The notes beneath the pieces were generated by a model. The model saw only the letters and a program-made list of their open reading frames with translations. It was not told the DNA's origin and did not search any database. This document shows, piece by piece, positions 50,405 through 61,554 of a DNA stretch of 64,000 nt; position 1 is the first letter of the stretch, and every line of letters starts with the position of its first letter. Where the stretch lies: assembly GCF_964204865.1 (NCBI RefSeq), contig NC_135262.1, positions 6,200,001 to 6,264,000 on the forward strand. Reading direction: 5' to 3'. The stretch comes from Styela clava. Lineage: Eukaryota > Chordata > Ascidiacea > Stolidobranchia > Styelidae. The position numbers and the translations under genes are program-made.

Positions 50405-51735
50405 CTAAAGTTGTTTTCTTTTTTTTTTTAATTTAAATATGTTCACTATTTGGTTCGCGAACATTGTTAATTAAACGATAAATATTTATATTCGAGCCAG
50501 TTTCGGAAACCACTGTGCAATGTGTAGGTGGATTTAATAATAGCGGCTTCAACAAATACAACATATATAAAGCCCATGTTAGATACTGACACCTTCGTGA
50601 ATTTTTTACCCGTGAAAGAGGGTCTTCTGATATATACATTGATAACTTAAGATAGGAAGATCTTTCAGCACTCAAAATATATACGCATTTATAATATTTC
50701 AGGCAACTTTACTAGTACATGAATCAGGCTACAATTGTGTCGCAGTAATTTTCGTACTATTTAAAAATGAGTCTTAGAAACGTGAGATAGACTTTCACAC
50801 TATGCGAAAGAGAATCCTACATGATTTCATATATTAGGACAAGAATTGTTCGTAATATGGATCGACATTATTTATCTTAGTACTAAAAATTTAAAACGGT
50901 TTGGCCCATTAGATGCGCATTTTCCAACATAACCATCACTCAACGACAACAATTAGCAAAATGATCAACAGGTCCATTTCGTGTCTAATAATCCTGTCTT
51001 AATAACATTAACGACATTCATGATCAATCAGTCGTAAAAAGTGGTTGGCAATCTTTGTGTATACTCCTGAGTCAAATATCAACATGTCCAGTAATGGGCG
51101 CCTGGATTAATGTCTGCCTATAAACAATCGTCCTATTAAACTTGATGGCGCACCCACAACGCTACTCCCGTAGTATGTGTACCAGGTTAGGCCATAATTT
51201 TATTCCGAGTTTCCCGACGATTTACGGGACTGCCTGTGTTAGCCAAGTGAATATAACCCTTGCCTATAGGTTTTAGTCCCAACTTGATGTAACGTAGGCA
51301 AACAAAATTACCTCCATATTGGTACACAAAGTTCTGGAGCGTCCCCGCAACTCCTATTACTGAGTTTACCGCTTGTCTCAATGAGACGTGTATGTTGCCG
51401 TTTTCCATTTCTTATCAAATATGTACATTGTTTACTGAATTGATTACTTATCCTCAATGTAAAGGCTGGCGTTGATTCTGTGTGATAGCCAAAGCGTTAA
51501 AATCAACTGGCACCTTTGTCGATAATATCTGTAGCTTTATGTTTGCAGGTTTGCCTTATCAAGCAAATAATTTCGAATAATGCTCAACAAAACAATATTT
51601 TTCCGTCTGGGAACTTAGGAACGTTCGACACTCTCTATCAACTTTTCTACGTTTTCCAGTCATTTTAATGACAAAGTTTAAATATTAAACTGGAATGGAC
51701 TGATTATACTCACAATTAACTGTAGGCACGTTCGG
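50405..51735. other. Downstream flank of unit 4
   Basis: No gene. Collinear with the 38816-40150 flank of unit 3, including the M1 insertion at 51163-51342, and marks the array's distal end. Confidence 0.65.
51163..51342. repeat. MITE M1 copy in the unit 4 flank
   Basis: ACTCCCGTAGTATGTGTACC start and GGTACACAAAGTTCTGGAGC end; paralogue of 39621-39806. Confidence 0.8.
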
Positions 51736-51736
51736 C

Positions 51737-51948
51737 GGCGCTCCAGAAGTGTGTATACCTATATGGGGGAACTAATTTTGTTCGATTATTTGTGTCTAGT
51801 TGTGTAAAGGGACTGAAACCGAGGGGCAGGGGGGTATATTCACTTGGCTAACACAGACAGTCCCAGAACTCGTAATAGAACAAAAATAAGGAAAGTCGGA
51901 ATAAAATTACGGCATAACCCTAATCCTAGAACTGGTACACACAACCGT
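51737..51948. repeat. MITE M1 copy, inverse orientation
   Basis: GGCGCTCCAGAAGTGTGTAT start, CAGTCCCAGAACTCGTAATAG core; the far end is cut short at CTGGTACACACAA. It abuts the end of the array. Confidence 0.75.
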
Positions 51949-53330
51949 TCGGCAAGTAAACGACATACCACAAACAAGTGCTTCCGTCTAACTCTACGCT
52001 ACTTATATACAACAAAACAATCGCCGTACAACAGCCACTATTACGACACAAATCCGTGTGTAGATAATAATAAATTTATAAGCAATTTTCGTTTTCATTC
52101 GATTAAAATGGATCGTTCCTAAGCTGCAAAAAATAATTTTCAGGCCGCAGTTTGCTGACAGGAGTCCCTGCCTTAAAATATTGTCGATATGAAGAAGATG
52201 TGACGTTGGAGAAACCTGATGACCAACGAACATCTGAGGGCACTGTGTTGTATCGCCGTAGTTAAAATTGAAACGATTCTCAAGTTTAGCATGTGGGTTG
52301 AATATAGTCACGATATTAGTGAATCTGTGAATATCCAAGGGAAGAATCGAACTAACTTACATGTAATTTTACGTTAACCTGTTTTCACTAATCTTGTCTG
52401 GGACTAAGTGGAACAGTGGGAACAGTCGAGAAAAAAAAAACGAAATAACATTTTTTAGATTCAATTTACCGTACCCTGTCGGTTGTTTTTGAATATTATG
52501 TACCGACATTATACAGCGGTATTACCAGACGTCTGCATGCCAAATCAAATTAATATTTAACCAGATAAATTTCAATTTCCCAGCAATGGGCTACTTTTCA
52601 TCTATCTATGATGCCTTTACGGAGAAATTGTTGTTGCCTGGAGAAATCTATTCTCAATAACTAAACCGGGACAACGTTAAGCTAGCGATATGAACAAATG
52701 AAACCCCTCACTCAAGTTGAAAAATGATCATTTCACATCTATTCTTGAGGAATTGCGCCATAAAATCCAGAGCAAACAATACCAAAAAAATTCGATCAGA
52801 AGTTGATGTTTCATTGGGATGCTCCAAGCGATTTCAAATTAAAGCTGTCGGCGGGCTTTAATCAATGGAACTTGTCATAAATGTTTAAATAGCAATTCAC
52901 TGTAACGTCAATACTGTTGAAAAAGCGTCAGTTTTTAATCGTTTAAATAGCATTTCATTGTAACTTTTATACTGTTAAGAAGTGTCAGTATTCAAACATT
53001 TTAAAATTACCCTATTTACAATGCCGTTCTCCCAAATGTACGTTATACTGTTGGCTGTGAATTAGCTGAGCTAAACAGCGGGCGAACATGGGTCTGTTGG
53101 AATACAAACAAGTTTTGAAAAATAAAACATCGAAATTTTGGTTTAAACCCCAGGTTCCAATTCCACGGCCAAATTTTGTCTACAGAATAAGGGGGTGCGT
53201 ATTGAGCTTAACTGGCTAATAATTCTTACATTTTAATCTTAAATGTCTTAATTCCATTTGGCAGCATTGTATTTCCTAATGCAGAACTTCTAATGCTCAA
53301 TCATTACATCAGTAAACATACATTGTTGAA
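51949..53330. other. Intergenic sequence, no gene seen
   Basis: AT-rich. A short near-duplicate occurs at 52880-52990 (GTTTAAATAGCA.TTCA.TGTAAC twice, followed by ATACTGTT). Nothing else is supportable. Confidence 0.5.
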
Positions 53331-53335
53331 AGAAT

Positions 53336-53341
53336 TTTATT
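53336..53341 (-). terminator. Polyadenylation signal for the KDM1B-like gene
   Basis: AATAAA on the minus strand, about 60 bp downstream of the stop codon, in GTTAATAAAATTC context. Confidence 0.6.
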
Positions 53342-53401
53342 AACCAATACAAGAGTGCACTTAGTTGGATTTTACATGATTTGATTACGGATTGAAAATA
53401 A

Positions 53402-56356
53402 CTATGAAGACTGTTCGGTTTTAAACACTGCAATCTTAGCTGCTTCTCTTAATCCACTAAGATAAGCACCAGTTACAGTCTGAGGAAAATGTCTGTTTGT
53501 TGCTTCACCAGCAAAGTACAATTTACCATCAATAGACTTTGCTAGTCTGTCGTAATCCTCACCACTGCTTCCAGTTTTAATGTAACTATAAGCCATTTGA
53601 GCATATGGATCAGTTTTCCATCGTGTCACAAAATATCGTATAGGCTGTGGAATTGATTTGTTTGGAAACATTGCACGCAAAACAGTCATAGCAATGTCCA
53701 CAACCTCCTGTTCAGTCATTTTTGAAGCAGCATCAACAGAATCCCCTGAAATTACACTCATAAGAACATTTCCTTTTTCCATCGATACGCTTGGCATATC
53801 ATAAAACATTGTGAAAAATCCCTTTTTTATTTTGTCTGAGGGTATATAACCGAAATAGTTTGCACCATTTATTTTGTCTTCCCAAAATCGCTCTGGAAAT
53901 TCCAATCCTACTTTTTCTATACACCCACACCCTATTTTGCCCATTGCATCCTGTTTGAAGTTGGGTAGTTCTGGTTTGAATAAAATGCTTTTGGATTTTA
54001 AAACTGCCAAGGGTACAGTTATAAGAACACAGTCAGCACTAAAAATATCTCCAGTGTCAGTTTGGACTTCAACTTTTTCATTTGTATAGTCGATACTTGT
54101 AACAGGTGAAGATAATCGGATATCAAGATTATAAGCCAAGGATTTTAGAAGAGCAGAAAAACCATATTGTACCAGGGTATGATCACCCCCAAACTGAGCA
54201 AAGGTTTCGTTTTGATCCCAATGAAAAGCCGATACTTTATCCAAACAAGCACCGCATGCAAATTCAAGATTACCAACATGAAACTGCAAAAGTTGCTCCT
54301 CTAGTTCAGAAAATGTTAGTCCACTTTGTCTTTTCCACTCAGTGTGAGCCTCAATAATTTTCTCTCCCAGAGAAGAATCTGAATTTTCTTGCTGAGTTCT
54401 TCGCCAATCCGCTATTATGTCGAGCAACGCATTAAAATGAAAATCCATTCTCTTGTCACAGTGCATTGATATCGGAACGCCGTTGCTGTCATACAAATCA
54501 CATTGTGGTCTTAGAACTTGCATCTTCAATCCTAACTGTTCTGAAATGAGTGCCATTGGATTATTCACACATCCATTGACAATTTGAGCTCCTCTTCCAA
54601 CACAGGTACCATTCAAAGACCAATCATCATGCACTCTTCCGCCGATGCGATCTCTTGCTTCTAAAATTGTGACTTTTATACCAAAATTGTGCAGTTGCCT
54701 TGCACCCCCTAAGCCAGCTGGGCCTGCACCAATTATAATAACATCCTTATTCAAGTACTTATTTGGTAGCAAAGCGACACTGGACGGACTTGAAAGTGCC
54801 CCAATGTTTATTAAACCCTTATAAGTAGCGAAGCATAAAATTCTAGGCAAAAGATGTTCACACAAGAATATTCGTGTTAATCCTCTGAGAATAATATATT
54901 GACAGCATCGCTTAACAGTTAAGAAAGATTTTTTGTGAAGAGTCCATAGAGCAACCACGAGATTTCTAACAGCAAGGTATATTGATTGATCTTTTACAAA
55001 TTCAGGGAATTCTTGTGCTTCGTCTAATTCCATTACATCTGGTCTCATACAAAGCGCTTTACCATGTTCAAATGGTTTATAAAAAGGATGAAAATACCCA
55101 TTTACCGCTCCTGCAGCCCTGTTGGACTGGTTGATACTTTTTCTACCACCTGGCGACATCAACAATCTACTGTCTCCTTTTTTATTTATTGGCAACACAA
55201 TATTCTGTGGCAGTTCTTTTGTTTCACTCTGCTTTGTGACTAATTCACAAATGTCAGGGGGTCGTGAAACATCATTCTCACCAAAACTAATGATATGAGG
55301 AGTTTCATCAATGTCTACTGCACTCATGCCAACTCCATCTGGATAATACGAAGTTAAGTAAGGAGCAGCGGGGCTGTATTTTAAAAATGGTGTGTAATTC
55401 AAACTAGACATCCAAGGAATACTTGGATCCAATACAGTTTCAACCTGTGTATCATGCTTTTGATAACATGTATATTTAACATGAGGCTGGCCTGTGCCCA
55501 CAGTAGAGTCAGATAAAGTATTTTCCATGCTTCCCATCGAGCAAACATAAGTTTTATTTATATCAATAGATAGTTCAACTTCATTTACCAGTTGTCTCCA
55601 GTGTTCACATCGCGTACATTTCACCCAATACGATAACTTTTTTTCTGGAATATATGTTGTTATGTTTTTGAAAGCACTATCCGCTTTGCTATTATTCATC
55701 CAAGCTCTTTTCCATTCATGAAATTGTTCAAATCCATCATATTTGTTTCTATAGAATTGTTCAAAGCACGCATTACAATAATGCTCTTCCAAAGAGAGAT
55801 GATACCATCTTGAAGAATAACCAGTGGCTTCACAACATGCAGCATCTGCCTTGACAGCGCAGCGTTGTATTTTTTTGCCACATCCTGCTTTCCTGCATAT
55901 ATAGATTCTTTCAGGCTCTTGAGACGACTTTGGTTTTCTTCCACGAGGATGAGATTTGATAGGATCAATTAGCTTCCCTCGTCCTCGTTGTTTCATAGTG
56001 GGTTTTAGCACTCTATTAACTTTAGATTCAAGCTGTTTTGTTGACGATTCTGTTTGCTGTGAAATGAGTTGATCTTTTGTGATCAACTCTCCCTTGACTT
56101 TATTTTCAGCATCAACTGTGCCATTGTTTTCAAGCAAACCATCCTTGAGGTCTGTGTCAGAGTGTAGCGTGTTTTCTGTAGAACTTTTAGTTGGATTGTT
56201 TACATCAGTCACTGAAGAAAAATCTTCTTGTATATCTGATTTAAATATTTTGTTTCTCGACGACTTCCCACCATCTTCAACATAATCCTGATAACTTTTT
56301 CGCTTGGGTTTACGACCCGAAGTTCGTACAACAGCGCCAGTGTTATTGTTGCTCAT
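53402..56356 (-). CDS. KDM1B: Lysine-specific histone demethylase 1B (KDM1B/LSD2)
   Basis: A single 984-codon frame. After a basic, disordered N terminus come a C4H2C2-type zinc finger (about 152-200, Cys-rich from CRKAGC to CNAC), a CW zinc finger (about 243-297, starting YWVKCTRCEHWRQL), a SWIRM domain (about 435-520) and the FAD amine oxidase domain (about 535-978). FAD landmarks are IIGAGPAGLG (541-550), E566 in LEARDRIGGRV, the catalytic-type Lys815 in IEKVGLEF, and FAGEATNRHFPQTVTGAYLSG near 948-968. KDM1B oxidatively removes methyl groups from mono- and dimethylated H3K4 in chromatin. The zinc-finger pair separates it from KDM1A, which lacks it and has the tower insert. The start is the first ATG; an acceptor-like TTTTACAG lies 10 bp upstream, suggesting a 5'UTR intron. 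No intron interrupts the coding part. Confidence 0.95.
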   Translation of the reverse strand: MSNNNTGAVVRTSGRKPKRKSYQDYVEDGGKSSRNKIFKSDIQEDFSSVTDVNNPTKSSTENTLHSDTDLKDGLLENNGTVDAENKVKGELITKDQLISQQTESSTKQLESKVNRVLKPTMKQRGRGKLIDPIKSHPRGRKPKSSQEPERIYICRKAGCGKKIQRCAVKADAACCEATGYSSRWYHLSLEEHYCNACFEQFYRNKYDGFEQFHEWKRAWMNNSKADSAFKNITTYIPEKKLSYWVKCTRCEHWRQLVNEVELSIDINKTYVCSMGSMENTLSDSTVGTGQPHVKYTCYQKHDTQVETVLDPSIPWMSSLNYTPFLKYSPAAPYLTSYYPDGVGMSAVDIDETPHIISFGENDVSRPPDICELVTKQSETKELPQNIVLPINKKGDSRLLMSPGGRKSINQSNRAAGAVNGYFHPFYKPFEHGKALCMRPDVMELDEAQEFPEFVKDQSIYLAVRNLVVALWTLHKKSFLTVKRCCQYIILRGLTRIFLCEHLLPRILCFATYKGLINIGALSSPSSVALLPNKYLNKDVIIIGAGPAGLGGARQLHNFGIKVTILEARDRIGGRVHDDWSLNGTCVGRGAQIVNGCVNNPMALISEQLGLKMQVLRPQCDLYDSNGVPISMHCDKRMDFHFNALLDIIADWRRTQQENSDSSLGEKIIEAHTEWKRQSGLTFSELEEQLLQFHVGNLEFACGACLDKVSAFHWDQNETFAQFGGDHTLVQYGFSALLKSLAYNLDIRLSSPVTSIDYTNEKVEVQTDTGDIFSADCVLITVPLAVLKSKSILFKPELPNFKQDAMGKIGCGCIEKVGLEFPERFWEDKINGANYFGYIPSDKIKKGFFTMFYDMPSVSMEKGNVLMSVISGDSVDAASKMTEQEVVDIAMTVLRAMFPNKSIPQPIRYFVTRWKTDPYAQMAYSYIKTGSSGEDYDRLAKSIDGKLYFAGEATNRHFPQTVTGAYLSGLREAAKIAVFKTEQSS

Positions 56357-56365
56357 TTCTAATAT

Positions 56366-57123
56366 CTGTAAAATGTAATGAATTATTAGTTGATATCAGG
56401 CAGCTACTGGAGCAAATTCAGAAATTTTTAGCCTATAATTTTGCCTATTTTACAGAATAATAAACAGCATTCATTTGATTCTATAAATATCTGGCTTCAT
56501 GCCAGCAATAACAAAAATATGGCTCAAATGAGAATTTTATTTTATGAATTTTGGAAATTCGCAAAGATTAACTAAAAGCAGAGCAATTCGAACTTGTTGA
56601 ATGAATGAAATTAACTGTCAAAGCAACTGAAATGAAAACATACTCTGGTACTACGAATGAATAATCCTAAATATTTTAATCCTTAGCCAAAGGAATCAAA
56701 ATACAAAATTTGAAACCATTAAAATTTGAATACAAAATATAAAGACATTGAAGCAGATAACTACCATGAAGACAAGTGAATTTAAAGAGTTTTAGATTAC
56801 TTTTACTGCAGGGTAACTTTGTGATGCAAGCTATGAACAAAGTCCAAAGCTGATGGCTTTGGTGAGGAAAGAGTTTAAAAAAATCTTGGCTTGACACTGT
56901 GACAGGGGTACTTCAGATCTTGCTAGGAATTAAAAACATACTTATAACCACACAACTGATTAGTCAGAGTGGGTTAGAATCCCATGGGTAATACCGGTAA
57001 TAACTAAATAATCTGTGAACAGAACTGCTGGTCTTCCCAGTTTTCACATTCATGGAGTGGTTCTCAAAACCACACACAGCTTGCATGCATTTTTGTCTCT
57101 ACCTGTTGCCGAGAGTTAAATAA
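56366..57123. other. Upstream region of the KDM1B-like gene
   Basis: No gene is supportable. It probably holds a 5'UTR intron and promoter of the minus-strand KDM1B-like gene, since an acceptor lies at 56366-56367 on that strand. I could not identify the upstream exon. Confidence 0.45.
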
Positions 57124-57153
57124 TCGGCGCTCCAGAAGTACATGTGCCAATAT

Positions 57154-58322
57154 GGGGTCTGGTATAGTTTAGTACCACATCCACTTCTAGTTGGCCTGGC
57201 TCAACAATTTTTGCATATAGGATAGGATTTACATATTTTTCCCGGGGAGAGGAAAGCCGATAAGACGGCTTATCCATATGGCGAACCACGGCCTCTCGTC
57301 CGGTTACCATTCCAAGTCGGGTATGGGATTAGTTTTACTGTATTGTTTGTTTTCGGAAGCATGGACTTGGTGGTGGAGGAAGCCGTAACCGACCAGCGGT
57401 TACGTGAACCACCCAACGACGGCGAGGAGTCCAGCAATCCTCTGGCACATAACCATCCCTGCATGGGATTCGAACCTGCGAACCCACGCAGAGTAACTAG
57501 AGGTGCGGTGGCAAGCGTATTCCTAACGCTTAGCCCGTTGAGCCACACCGCCGCTGTCAATCCTAACCACCACCTGACTACGGTACGTTACCGAAAAATT
57601 ACGTCATTCCCTCAAAGTGGCGTAATAGGGCCCAACGAAGTTTAGCACCACATGTACTTCTAGTTGACCTGGCCCAACAATTTTTGCATATGTCAATCCT
57701 AACCCCCACCTGACTAGGTCACCGAAAAATTACGTCATTCCGACATCACAGTGGCGTAATAAGGCCCACCGAAGTATGCGGTCTGGTCTTCCAAAACGCG
57801 CAGACGATAACCTGAAATCGAGCAAGCTATTTCTCTCGTTTTCTCGTCGCAACGATCACGATAGGAGAGAGATTGCCGGCTTTAGCAAGTTCTTATCGGC
57901 GACGCAGATGCCATTTCGGGCGATCGTAATTATACTTTGCAATCCCTATGACGTGATGGTGACGTCGTAGTGACGTAATTTTTGGATGGCATAGTCAGGT
58001 GAGGGTTAGGAATAACATATGCAAAAATCGTTATGCTAGGCCCACTGGAAGTACTTGTGGTACTAAACTATACTAGACCCGCGATCTCACTCCTATCGTG
58101 ATCGTTGTGACGAGAAAACGAGAGAGATTGCTTGCTCGATTTCGGGTGCTCGTCTGCGCGTTTTGGACGACCATTCGCATACTATGGTGGGCATTATTAC
58201 GTCACTGTGACGTCGAAATGACGTAATTTTTGGGTGACGTAGTCAGGTGAGGATTGACATATGCAAAAATTGTTGAGCCAGGCCAACTAGAAGTGCATGT
58301 GGTACTAAACTATACCAGACCC
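57154..58322. mobile_element. Foldback (inverted-repeat) element
   Basis: The left end GGGTCTGGTATAGTTTAGTA and right end TACTAAACTATACCAGACCC are exact inverses. Inverse similarity continues inward through GGCCTGGCTCAACAATTTTTGC, ACCGAAAAATTACGTCATT and GCGCAGACG...GAGCAAGC. A second, internal copy of the end block lies at about 57640-57700 and again at 58010-58075, so the arms are themselves repeated. No coding frame is seen. Confidence 0.8.
57219..57555 (-). repeat. tRNA-derived SINE inside the foldback left arm
   Basis: On the minus strand the head reads GCGGTGTGGCTCAACGGGCT, a tRNA-type A-box region, and the B box GGTTCGAATCC lies at 57476-57466. The body matches the copy at 16838-17058. 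It interrupts the foldback arm between GCATAT and GTCAATCCTAACC, which are adjacent in the arm's second copy. Confidence 0.75.
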
Positions 58323-58444
58323 GCAGCTTCACTCACAGACCGTCCCCGAACTCGTAATACAGTACCGGTAATAGAACTAAAATAATGAAAATCGGAATAA
58401 AATTATGACCTAGCTCTAACCTGGTACACATACGACGGGAATAC

Positions 58445-58964
58445 CAGAGACCAGAGTGACTATAAACCAATTGTGGACATGCATTGGTAACGTTATAAGC
58501 GCTCGTGTGACGCCACTCCAGCCACTTTGTGTCCAGAGTTCAATTGCTGCATGATCCTAACCAATGACATTAAACAACATGATGCGCAACTCCGGCATTT
58601 TTGTCCGAAGATCGTATTCGATAGCTCTACTTGACGAGACGAAAACGAGCGGATGTGTGCTGCTTTCAAGGCGTAGCACGAATGGTGTTCGTGCCTGCTT
58701 TGACAGTTGTTGTCGATTTAATGATATTTTGGAAAGTTAAGGTAAAAAGAAATCGGAAAAAGGTAAGGTAAATACTATTGTTGTATATCACACCCGGGCA
58801 TCGCACTGTTAAGTACATGTGGGAAAGCCAGCCTTTGTCAAATACTACAAAGTTATTAATTCAGTACGGTACGTAGTTGCCCATTTGCCGAAATTACATA
58901 TTTACTTACCCCTTATGGTTTTAAATAGTTCATGCACCTCCAGTTAGATTTTTTTAATCAGTGA
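58445..58964. other. Spacer between repeats, no gene seen
   Basis: No coding frame, RNA gene or repeat end is recognised. It ends at the GGATATAT target duplication of the hAT element. Confidence 0.5.
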
Positions 58965-59451
58965 GGATATATCAGTGGCGGCGCGTGGTCATTTTGACAA
59001 CCGGGGCAAGCTACTGCGGGACCAAGTCACCCACATCTACGGGAACAGGATGAGCGCTGTAAGTTCTCCCATCATTTTATGAGTATAAAAACCATTCCAT
59101 CGGTAACAACAAAAGCGACAATTTTTAACGATAAGAAAGTGTCTTTAATACCGGTCCAAGTCAAGGGATTAATAAATATAGACATAGTTTATTTTAAAAC
59201 CTCTTTCAAAAGGAAAGGCAATATTTATCCAGATAAATACAATGACATATTAACAGAAACTTCGGGAAAGCAGACAAAACCTAAAATAAGGTTTAAAACG
59301 GTTCTATGAAGAAAGGAAAGGTAATGCAAAGATAAGGACATGCGTCGCTCACTCATAGATATATATGCTGCTAGACTTCTACTGCTTGAACATATATGCA
59401 ACACGCCGCGGTTTCTTGGAAGCAAAATGCTCAATAACGCGCTGATTAAAG

Positions 59452-61460
59452 TCATGCATCCCAGAAATAACGTCTCTGTGAATGGATAAAACAGCCAAAA
59501 AAATTTAATCTATCTTGCTTCATTGTGTTTCTGGGATACGTTTTAATACGCTTCAGCGTGCTGAATGTTCGCTCTGCGTCGGCGGAAGAAATAGGCGTCG
59601 TCAAAATGATGTCCAGCAATTTGGCAGACGCCGCAAAGGTAGTTACTAGAGTGTTATCTATGAGGAACCCATAGAGCGCGCAAGTTGATGTGATGTTCAA
59701 AAAAGTTTGATTGGTGTATATACATCGCAATTCATTTTCCAATTTACCCACGTTTATCATGGGGTAAAATTTGGAGACAGTAGCCAACAAACGGATGGGA
59801 AATTGACGTGCAAATTTTGAAAAATTTTTGGGGTCCATCAAAGAGAACGCGGCAAGGTGTTCAGTGCGCAGACGATCGCCTATTTGATTCACCAGAATGT
59901 CACATCATTTCTTTGCAGACAAAATCAAACGCTGCGTTGTTTGCCGCGGCGTAAAGAAGCACTCCATGTGTCGTCGTATTTTATTGTTTCCCGGATACGA
60001 GATACAGCATCGCAGAAGTCTGAAATACACGACTGCACAGACGCTCCTTGACTCCATTAGCCTTGACTGCAATGCGCCGTATAATACATCCACGTGATAG
60101 AATATTGTGGAGAAAAAATGAAAACTCACCATCTTCTAGCAGACGCTTTAGACCTGCCGCCTCCCTCACAGAGCGTTCGTCCCAAACCGGAGAGCTCTGA
60201 ATGCCATTGAAACACTCAATGAGCTCAGACCTAATTTCGGACACGCCCTGCACCACGCGTGATTGGAAGTTCCAACGTGTTGGTGCACAAGCTGGGAGAC
60301 GGCGGCTACATATCTGGCGAAGGAGGCCAGAGCGCTTCGGCGAAACGGAAAAAAAATGAAGAAAACCCCGAAACATTTGCAAAAAATATACGGACGAGAG
60401 GGGTATCAAGACACATATTTTTAATAACGAGGTTAAATTGGTGTGCATAACAATGTAAAAAATGCGCATGAGGAAAATCTTCTTTTATATAAACTTGAAC
60501 ACCATGTTTCGACCCACTCATGACTGCCGCGCCGTCATAAGTTTGAGCTATCAATTTTGACTTCGCGTTGTAAGGCTGTAACACTTCTTTCAGTACAGCC
60601 GATATCCCGCAAGCCGTGCGATCAACGATTGGTACAAAGCTGTGAAATCTCTCGGTAGGTTTACCATCTTTCACAAACCAAAAAATCACAGCCAGTTGGT
60701 AAACGCACGTGATGTCAGTTGTCTCGTCAGACTGAATCGAAAGGAACTGGCAATTCTCAATTTCCAGAGCCAAATGTTGTAAATAAATTTTATACATTGA
60801 GTCGAGCAAATCAGTTTGGATATCCTTAGATGTCCCTTTCGAAACAGTTGCGGCATCAAGATGATCTCTCAATACTGTATCTAGGGCTGCGGTGTATTCC
60901 ACCATATCCAAAAATACCCCTCTATTAGAAGAGCCAGCCCGTTCATCGTGCCCACGGAGGGACAGCTCGTGACAACCAATGAACTTCAAAACATCTATCA
61001 ATCGACCGAAAACATGGCGGTTTTTCTCGACGTTTTGGTTGTGCCGACGAATAGAAACCGCGCGTCCTTCATCCAACTGTGCTGCAATATTAACATTTCC
61101 GAATGTTCGGTATTTTACTGCATTGTCCAGATGCTCCATAGAAGATTGATGATTCCTGGCACGCTCGGAAAGATGTTTAAGATCTCTAAAACCAAATTTA
61201 CACCAACGTGAGTCACGGGCGGTAGTAAAAAGTAGGCAATAAAAACAAAAAAGTGCATTTTTGTCCTCGCTGTAACACAACCATTCGTTTTTTTTATACC
61301 AAGTTTCTGCGCAGAATGTACGCCGACGCTTTCCTCCGTCATGGGATTGTTCCAGTGAACAATTTTTTGGTTGATAAGGCCCAAGACGTTGTACCTCTAA
61401 TTTTTGTTCCAGCGGCAGCTGCGAAAACGGAGTGCGAAGTAGTGCATCAACCTTATTCAT
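59452..61460 (-). pseudogene. hAT transposase, ZMYM1-like (TTF zinc finger plus hATC), frame-broken
   Basis: The first frame (61460-60306) gives 384 codons: a TTF-type zinc finger around CAETWYKKNEWLCYSEDKN with Cys-x2-Cys, then the DUF4371-like catalytic part with QSDETTD and YDGAAVMSGSKHGVQ, and HFLHCYAHQFNLVI. Homology then shifts frame near 60350 (a homopolymer), continues as RLPACAPTRWNF, shifts again near 60110 to FYHVDVLYGALQSRL, and a third time near 59895, ending in the hAT C-terminal dimerisation block TPISSADAERTFSTLKRIKT (about 59590-59530). At least three breaks make it non-functional as read. Together the pieces approach the usual hAT length of 600-750 residues. It could in part be introns, but no splice sites clearly restore the frame. 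Confidence 0.85.
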
Positions 61461-61554
61461 TATGAGGTCTAAGGCTAAGAAATGCGAAGCCGGAAAGAAG
61501 TGAGGAGCTCAAAAGGAATGTGGAAAATCGAAAGCAAATGGACTAAAGGTCTCT

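Larger units (their letters stand above)
24589..51735. repeat. Four-unit tandem gene array (GT31 genes)
   Basis: Units start near 24589, 29386, 34208 and 40331, each at a GCAAG(T/C)CGACAA...TCTCTCGATGAGCATC block. Units 1-3 are spaced about 4.81-4.83 kb apart and are nearly identical in exons, introns and repeats. Unit 4 is diverged and stretched to about 11 kb. Every unit carries a GT31 gene with the same exon phases. Confidence 0.9.
57124..58444. repeat. MITE M1 copy split by a foldback element
   Basis: The left piece (57124-57154, GGCGCTCCAGAAGTACATGT...) and right piece (about 58333-58444, GTCCCCGAACTCGTAAT... to ACATACGACGGGAATACC) together make most of an M1 copy. The foldback element lies between them. 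Confidence 0.75.

Noticed and set aside
24589-51735. CRISPR-like array because of regular repeats
   Set aside because: The repeat unit is 4.8 kb and contains a spliced gene; this is a eukaryotic gene duplication.
57460-57555. Functional tRNA gene
   Set aside because: A and B boxes are present, but the fold is incomplete and the sequence continues into a repeat body shared with 16.8-17.1 kb, so it is a SINE.
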